Source: Deefgea piscis (lineage in GTDB: Bacteria > Pseudomonadota > Gammaproteobacteria > Burkholderiales > Chitinibacteraceae). From it: DNA of 64,000 nucleotides. Shown piece after piece: positions 58,449 through 64,000 of this stretch. The stretch lies in the NCBI RefSeq assembly GCF_019665785.1, contig NZ_CP081149.1:2294001-2358000 (forward strand), read 5' to 3'. The position numbers were made by a program, and so were the translations under genes. How positions within the stretch are numbered: the stretch's first letter is position 1; every line of letters starts with the position of its first letter. The notes beneath the pieces are model-generated. The model had not been told where the DNA came from and made no database searches. It saw only the letters and a list, made by a program, of their open reading frames with translations.

Positions 58449-59843
58449 TTAATAAATAATTACTGACTTTGTTAGGCAATATGTATCCAACCCATTTGGA
58501 CCAGACTCACGTCCATAACCAGAAGCCCCAAAGCCCCCGACAGGCAGTTCAGGCAACCAATAATCTGGAGGGGCATTTACCCAAATTCGGCCTACACGCA
58601 ATTGTTTAGTAACGTGTAATGCATTCGTTACTGAGGTAGTCCATACATATGCAGCCAATCCATAATCCGAGCTATTGACTATATCAATAAAATCATTTTG
58701 ATTTATATAGGAAACCGTAATAATCGGACCAAATATTTCATTTTTAAAAAGTATTGATGACAGAGGAACATCATCAAAAATAATTGGTATTAATTTATTT
58801 CCCGCCACTTTCAAACAACACCCAGGCAAAAACCCTAAACCTTCTTCCAATGCAGCTTCAATTACATCAACAACACTAGCTTGATGTTTCAAACTAATTG
58901 TGGATTGAATATTCTCATCGGACGACCCATAAATTAAGTCAAACTGTCTCTGCAAGGCACTCGCAAACTCCTTTGCAATTTTTGGATCAACCATAACATG
59001 GGTGCCTGCAATACAAGCCTGCCCTGCATTTCGAAAACCTCCAACAATAACAGCGTGAGCAGCGGCCTCGAAATCAGCATCCGCATAAATTGCAACAAAA
59101 TTATTTCCCCCCATTTCAGCAGATACACGCTTACCTGTTAGGGTTGCTGCAGATTCGATTAAACGACCAACTTTAGTTGAGCCAACAAACGCAATCATAT
59201 TCACATCTGAGTTAATACATAATTGACTTCCAACACTCTCACCTGCGCCATATACAACCTGCACCATATGAGAGGGAAATAAGTGACTATCTACAATTAT
59301 TTGAATTAATAAAGGCAAAGCTCCAACTGCAACCTCACTAGGTTTTAATACAACAGCACAACCCGCCCCAAGTGCAAAAGGCATACGCTCTGAAGTAGTA
59401 ACCAGCGGATAATTCCATGGCACAATAAGCCCAACCACACCGACAGGCTCTGAATAAGTCACGGCAAGCCCTTGCCTCATCGAAGATGAAAATGCATGAC
59501 TGCTAGAGCTTCGCGCTAATGCTGCAGCATATTCCCACAATGCAATGGCTCCTTCGACCTCCAGAAGGGCCGTTTCAATTAATTTACCTGTATCAGCGGC
59601 TTCACACCGTGCAAATTCTTGCTTATTTTCTCGAATTAAACGAGCCACACCATACAAAGCTTCAGAACGCTCCGTGGCGGTTGAAGAGCGCCCGCAACTA
59701 TAAAAAGCTTCTTTAGCTTGACGACAAGCTTTCGCAACTAATGTCGGATTCGTGCAAAGCCCCCCTGACTCCACTACGCTAGGGCTCGAATTCTTTAGTT
59801 GCGACACTTCAGTTTCTAAATTGATCGGCATCGATATTTTCAT
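58449..59843 (-). CDS. NAD(P)-dependent aldehyde dehydrogenase
   Basis: 464-residue member of the ALDH superfamily. Catalytic Cys277 (NAGQACIAG) and general base Glu243 (SAEMGGNN) are present, as are cofactor elements VPWNYPL, VLKPSE and FVGSTKVGR, and the late EIFGPI and GFGASGYGRE segments. It oxidises an aldehyde to an acid, which would be the substrate of the AMP-ligase just upstream. ATG 59843 is used; it overlaps the ligase end by 35 bases, indicating coupling. The exact aldehyde is unknown. G6 runs occur at 59107 and 59760. Confidence 0.88.
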   Translation of the reverse strand: MKISMPINLETEVSQLKNSSPSVVESGGLCTNPTLVAKACRQAKEAFYSCGRSSTATERSEALYGVARLIRENKQEFARCEAADTGKLIETALLEVEGAIALWEYAAALARSSSSHAFSSSMRQGLAVTYSEPVGVVGLIVPWNYPLVTTSERMPFALGAGCAVVLKPSEVAVGALPLLIQIIVDSHLFPSHMVQVVYGAGESVGSQLCINSDVNMIAFVGSTKVGRLIESAATLTGKRVSAEMGGNNFVAIYADADFEAAAHAVIVGGFRNAGQACIAGTHVMVDPKIAKEFASALQRQFDLIYGSSDENIQSTISLKHQASVVDVIEAALEEGLGFLPGCCLKVAGNKLIPIIFDDVPLSSILFKNEIFGPIITVSYINQNDFIDIVNSSDYGLAAYVWTTSVTNALHVTKQLRVGRIWVNAPPDYWLPELPVGGFGASGYGRESGPNGLDTYCLTKSVIIY

Positions 59844-61242
59844 AGCTAATAAGCCTTTTGATCGGTTTTCCTGATGATGTTTTTGGTATATCGGCAACTT
59901 CCGAGATTAATGAAGGGCGCTGTATTTGCGATAAATTGCAATTCAATAAGCGAATTAGTGCATCTTTAACTTCATTACTCCGCAAATTCTGCTTTGGTAT
60001 AAAGAATACATCGTAAACTTCACCCCAAAAAACATCTAAACGCCCCACTGCAAGGCATTCATCACACAGATTTTCAGAAAGGATAAGATCTTCAATTTCT
60101 GAAAGGTTGATCAGTTCTCCACCTTTTTTTATAGAATCCTTTTTTCTTCCTGAGATAAATAACTCACCATTTTCTAAGCGCGCCAAATCCCCGGTATGAA
60201 ATGGCACGGAACGATCAAACAGATCCAATCCGCCACAATCATTCAAATAACCTAATGCCATATAAGGGGAACTAACTAAAAGCTCAGAATCAGATATGGA
60301 ACAAACCTTCACAGTGACAGCATCAACCACTGTACCAACAGAAAAAGATGTAGACTCAGAGGAACCAATTGTAAATGACCCGCCTAACTCTGTAACTCCA
60401 AAACAAGGAAGAAGTGATGCTCCAAATTTTTTTAAAAACTCATTTTTAATTGAAGGATATAAAATTGAACCAGTAGATATAACCTTGACTTCTTTTAATA
60501 AGTCAGCATCAAATTTGAAAAAGTTAAATGTCTTTGTTAGTGACGATGCCATTGTTGGCGATAGATAAATATAATCAGGTTTAAAATTAATAACATCATT
60601 CCAAAAATTTTCAATACTCTTTGCTGAGAACCGAGTTCCAATTTTTATTCGCCCCCCACTAACTAATGGGCAAGCAAATAAATTAAACAAACCCGCATTA
60701 TAAAACATCGGCCAATTGTGTAACGTTAGTTTCCCTGGCAAAAAATCAGCGCATTTAGCAAAAGCGATTGCTGAGCCAAAAAAATTCTCCAATGTTTGCA
60801 CGACTCCCTTTGGAGCACCTGTTGTTCCTGATGAAAAAACAATTAAAAATGGGTCAGCCACTCCACCTTGATACACACAACCTGGGACTGTTGAATCAAA
60901 TGAATAAGCTAGCTGATCATATGAATTAATGACCATCGTTGCCTTAGTCAAAAATTTAATCTTATCTAATTGCCCAATATTAACACTAGGATCCACAGGG
61001 CAAATTACTACCCCCCCCAAACCCAGAGCCATTATAAGCTCCAAATATTCATGCCTATTTTCAAGACAAACTACGACACGATCACCGTAGCGAACACCTT
61101 GCTTTACAAGATAATTCAACAATCGAATTGCACGATCTAAGAATTCACTATAAGTAATAAATTTAGACGCATCAATTTGAATAAATTGTTGATCTTTATT
61201 GTTTTCAATTATTTCTGAAAAGAAATCGTACCTATTCTTCAT
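59809..61242 (-). CDS. AMP-forming acyl-CoA/acyl-ACP ligase
   Basis: 477-residue ANL-superfamily adenylating enzyme. The P-loop-like A3 motif is SSGTTGAPKG (137-146); FHTGDLARLENGEL and the hinge I-S-G-R-K-K-D-S-I-K-K-G-G lead into the C-terminal domain with KTSSGKPIKR holding the catalytic Lys. It activates a carboxylate as acyl-AMP and passes it to a thiol: free CoA, or the small ACP at 56411-56632. No carrier domain of its own. Start ATG 61242 has GAGG five bases upstream. First gene of the sugar-modification unit. Confidence 0.88.
   Translation of the reverse strand: MKNRYDFFSEIIENNKDQQFIQIDASKFITYSEFLDRAIRLLNYLVKQGVRYGDRVVVCLENRHEYLELIMALGLGGVVICPVDPSVNIGQLDKIKFLTKATMVINSYDQLAYSFDSTVPGCVYQGGVADPFLIVFSSGTTGAPKGVVQTLENFFGSAIAFAKCADFLPGKLTLHNWPMFYNAGLFNLFACPLVSGGRIKIGTRFSAKSIENFWNDVINFKPDYIYLSPTMASSLTKTFNFFKFDADLLKEVKVISTGSILYPSIKNEFLKKFGASLLPCFGVTELGGSFTIGSSESTSFSVGTVVDAVTVKVCSISDSELLVSSPYMALGYLNDCGGLDLFDRSVPFHTGDLARLENGELFISGRKKDSIKKGGELINLSEIEDLILSENLCDECLAVGRLDVFWGEVYDVFFIPKQNLRSNEVKDALIRLLNCNLSQIQRPSLISEVADIPKTSSGKPIKRLISYENIDADQFRN
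61011..61018 (-). repeat. G8 run inside AMP-ligase gene, candidate phase-variation site
   Basis: Eight C on the given strand, coding Leu-Gly-Gly-Val at about residues 75-78. A slip here would abolish nearly the whole enzyme. Present length is in frame. Confidence 0.6.
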
Positions 61243-61549
61243 CATGGCCTCATCATTCAAAAAACGCAGAGTCAACCTAGAGCTTAACCTCAGTTGAGAA
61301 AATAACCCCAATAAAAAACACTAAAATTTAAATGTTTTAGAGAGGCATAGGAATATTAAAAAATCATTTATCCTACATACTTACGCCAGCCCATAATGCC
61401 CATAAACAAGAAATGCTTACAGCAAAGAGAGTACATAACTTGGCTACCTAGATGTATTAATAAGTTAATCAACCCTATTCCATTAAGCAGCAACAACCTA
61501 TTTTCGATCAAAAATAATATTTATGGTAGAAGTACATCTTAAATAAATT
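61243..61549. other. AT-rich region upstream of the glycan unit
   Basis: 307 bases without an open frame. It must hold the promoter for the ligase gene on the reverse strand, but no clear hexamer pair or JUMPstart/ops element is visible. It marks the base-composition edge between AT-rich glycan genes and the GC-richer galU. Confidence 0.5.
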
Positions 61550-61580
61550 AAAAGGGTGCTACCAGAAGTAGCACCCTTTT
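61550..61580 (-). terminator. terminator of galU
   Basis: Perfect 12-bp stem AAAAGGGTGCTA / TAGCACCCTTTT around CCAGAAG, 21 bases past the galU stop. T4 of the stem runs into more T/A sequence on both sides. Confidence 0.88.
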
Positions 61581-61600
61581 GTTTCATTCATTACTCACAT

Positions 61601-62476
61601 TTACTTTGCTTGGCAAAAATCTTTCAAATACGCCGTAAATTCCTCCCCCACTTCGTGGTGTTTCATACCCAACTCAACTGTGGCTTTCAAGAAGCCGATT
61701 TTGCTGCCGCAGTCGTAGCGGGTGCCTTCGAGTTTATGGGCGAGGATGTGTTGCTCTTGCATTAAGGCAAAAATGCCGTCGGTGAGCTGGATTTCACCAC
61801 CTTTACCCGGCTGCACGTGCTGCAAGTGATGAAAAATCCGCGGGGTAAGGATATATCGGCCAACAACGGCCAAATTTGAGGGTGCTTCTTCCGGTTTTGG
61901 TTTTTCAACGATATTGCCAATGCGCAAGCGACCAGCGTGCTCAGACACTTCAACAATGCCGTAGCTGCCGGTTTCTTCCATCGCTACTTTTTCAACCCCG
62001 AGTACCGAGCAATGGGTATCGTCAAATACGTCGACCATGCGCTTCATTTCTGAGACGCCATTGCCGTCGATCAAATCGTCGGCCAAAATCACCGCGAACG
62101 GCTCATCACCCACCACTGGCTTGGCGCACAATACCGCATGCCCCAAACCCAAGGCTTCGGGCTGGCGAATATAAATACACGTCACTGATTTAGGAATAAT
62201 TCCGCGCAAGATTTCGAGCAATTTGGTTTTTTGCTTAGCCTCTAAATCCGCCTCTAGTTCACCGGCTTTGTCAAAGTGGTCTTCAATACTGCGTTTATGT
62301 CGACCCGTGATAAAAATCATTTCGGTAATGCCCGCAGCCAACGCCTCTTCTACCGCGTATTGAATCAGCGGTTTATCAACGATTGACATCATTTCTTTGG
62401 GGCTAGCCTTAGTAGCTGGCAAGAAACGCGTACCCATGCCGGCGACAGGGAATACGGCTTTGCGGATTTTTTGCAT
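61601..62476 (-). CDS. galU: UTP-glucose-1-phosphate uridylyltransferase
   Basis: 291-residue nucleotidyltransferase making UDP-glucose for envelope sugars. [20 protein letters not shown] holds the G-x-G-T-R-F-L-P nucleotide loop; [17 protein letters not shown]-type ADDLID and the C-terminal GRYIL...GEIQLTD block are typical. ATG 62476 has AAGGAAG about seven bases upstream and gives the family's normal length. The reading frame nevertheless stays open upstream for 67 more codons, encoding a helix-turn-helix module (separate entry). Confidence 0.95.
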   Translation of the reverse strand: MQKIRKAVFPVAGMGTRFLPATKASPKEMMSIVDKPLIQYAVEEALAAGITEMIFITGRHKRSIEDHFDKAGELEADLEAKQKTKLLEILRGIIPKSVTCIYIRQPEALGLGHAVLCAKPVVGDEPFAVILADDLIDGNGVSEMKRMVDVFDDTHCSVLGVEKVAMEETGSYGIVEVSEHAGRLRIGNIVEKPKPEEAPSNLAVVGRYILTPRIFHHLQHVQPGKGGEIQLTDGIFALMQEQHILAHKLEGTRYDCGSKIGFLKATVELGMKHHEVGEEFTAYLKDFCQAK

Positions 62477-62677
62477 GGAACTTCCTTGTTGAACAGGTGA
62501 CGCGATCAAGCCTAGGCGCAAAGCAGCACCCATCACTTGATCGGATTGTTTTTGATTGAGTTCATCCGGCCACTGCGAAACCGCAGAACGCCCCAAGCCC
62601 AAGGCTTCGGCGAGACGGGTTTGTGAACCAAATAATTGTAGAGCATCAGACTTACGCATGCCGTTATGTTTAAACAT
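62477..62677 (-). CDS. Cro-like helix-turn-helix module in frame with galU, no own stop
   Basis: 67 codons starting [16 protein letters not shown]. The core [19 protein letters not shown] is a clear helix-turn-helix, close to phage Cro/YdaS-type repressors. There is no stop codon between it and GalU, so the ribosome would make a 358-residue HTH-GalU fusion, in addition to GalU from its own ribosome site. ATG 62677 or 62659 could start it. A palindrome overlaps the first codon. It may instead have been an independent small regulator that lost its stop codon. Confidence 0.7.
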
Positions 62678-62683
62678 TTAAAC
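62668..62683. promoter_or_regulatory. palindrome GTTTAAA-CA-TTTAAAC on HTH start codon
   Basis: Perfect 7-bp arms separated by two bases. The start codon lies in its centre, a position expected for autoregulation by the HTH protein. Confidence 0.5.
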
Positions 62684-63066
62684 AGCAAAGTCAACACTTA
62701 CCTAGACTTAAAATTTGTTTATTTTATTAAACAAAATGTACATGCGCTTGCTGATTGTAGTGAGAGCGATGACAAACCTGTTACTGATCGAATTTTTGCT
62801 TTAGAAACCGATACAAGCATGGAATTTGGAGTAGCGGGCTCGCCCTGCGCGCTAAATAAGAAAAACCTTCGCGGGCAAGCCCGCTCCTACGCAGCGCGTC
62901 TGAATTAGAGACATCTTCAGGCTGCCTCTGACTCACTCGGCGCACTTAAACCGATTTTTTAGCGCCAGCTCAGCCAGCAGAGCCTCAATCCACGGTCTGA
63001 ACATCACCAAACATCCATAGGTATCTCATTGCAGTCTTATCCAAAAAACAGCTACCAGCAGATACC
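62684..63066. other. gene-free stretch with REP-like pair
   Basis: 383 bases between ligA and the HTH-galU gene. No credible gene. Holds the inverted REP-like pair described separately; the remainder is not recognised. An 80-codon forward open frame here crosses the repeats and is not supported. Confidence 0.5.
62828..62890. repeat. inverted pair of REP-like palindromes (BIME-like)
   Basis: GGAGTAGCGGGCTCGCCC (62828-62845) faces TCGCGGGCAAGCCCGCTCC (62869-62887) plus TAC. Each unit is itself palindromic, and the two are in opposite orientation, as in bacterial interspersed mosaic elements. A third unit is at 40471. Confidence 0.75.

Positions 63067-64000
<934 letters not shown>

Noticed and set aside
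62666..62908. 80-codon forward open frame upstream of galU
   Set aside because: It begins in the palindrome and ends across REP-like repeats; no ribosome site.

Overview
The window reads as chromosome of a motile, aerobic, polyhydroxyalkanoate-storing betaproteobacterium. The protein families and gene neighbourhoods fit the Neisseriales (Chitinibacteraceae/Chromobacteriaceae-like); this placement is inference, because no rRNA is present. No tRNA, rRNA, CRISPR array, prophage or complete insertion sequence was found. Both edges cut genes: rpsB on the left and ligA on the right.

Layout. 1-3504: rpsB start, then a reverse-strand, translationally coupled MCE (Mla-like) lipid-transport operon whose ATPase subunit has no recognisable P-loop. 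3766-16775: housekeeping and signalling genes (trxB, typA, a CoA-type Nudix hydrolase, a 1426-residue CHASE/PAS hybrid kinase, metG, wbuC, a ferredoxin pair), with a 303-bp palindromic MITE-like element at 14295-14597. 16961-21569: hydrolase, CbiM-like membrane protein and orphan histidine kinase, then rlmM and mscL. 21659-25978: phaA, phaC and pbpG. 26073-30571: a divergent sulfide/persulfide module (blh-trxC-DUF2892 against bigR-pmpA-pmpB-sulP) around an AT-rich palindrome. 30791-37880: chemoreceptor, Fur-box-preceded ferric ABC transporter fbpABC, and rdgC. 38194-41717: fadH with a PsrA-type palindrome at its start, and an MFS transporter.

41714-61242 is one long reverse-strand flagellar and glycan block. 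In order of transcription it holds an AMP-ligase, aldehyde dehydrogenase, radical SAM enzyme, hexapeptide acyltransferase, acyl carrier protein, zinc-ribbon methyltransferase, WecE-type sugar aminotransferase and a 1624-residue multi-domain glycosyltransferase. These are followed by fliC (with a textbook sigma-28 promoter), flaG, fliD, fliS, fliT, a DUF2802 gene, fliK and an FlhB C-domain homologue. The sugar part is AT-rich (12 and 16 G/C per 60 bases in two lines counted at 60421 and 53761, against 32 of 60 at 15601). Several of its genes carry in-frame poly-G runs, the longest G9 and G8. The simplest reading is a horizontally acquired, possibly phase-variable pathway that builds an acylated amino-sugar glycan for flagellin or the cell surface. 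This is the best candidate here for an undescribed system.

61601-64000: galU, whose reading frame continues upstream without a stop into a Cro-like helix-turn-helix module with a palindrome on its start codon, then REP-like repeats and the 3' part of ligA.
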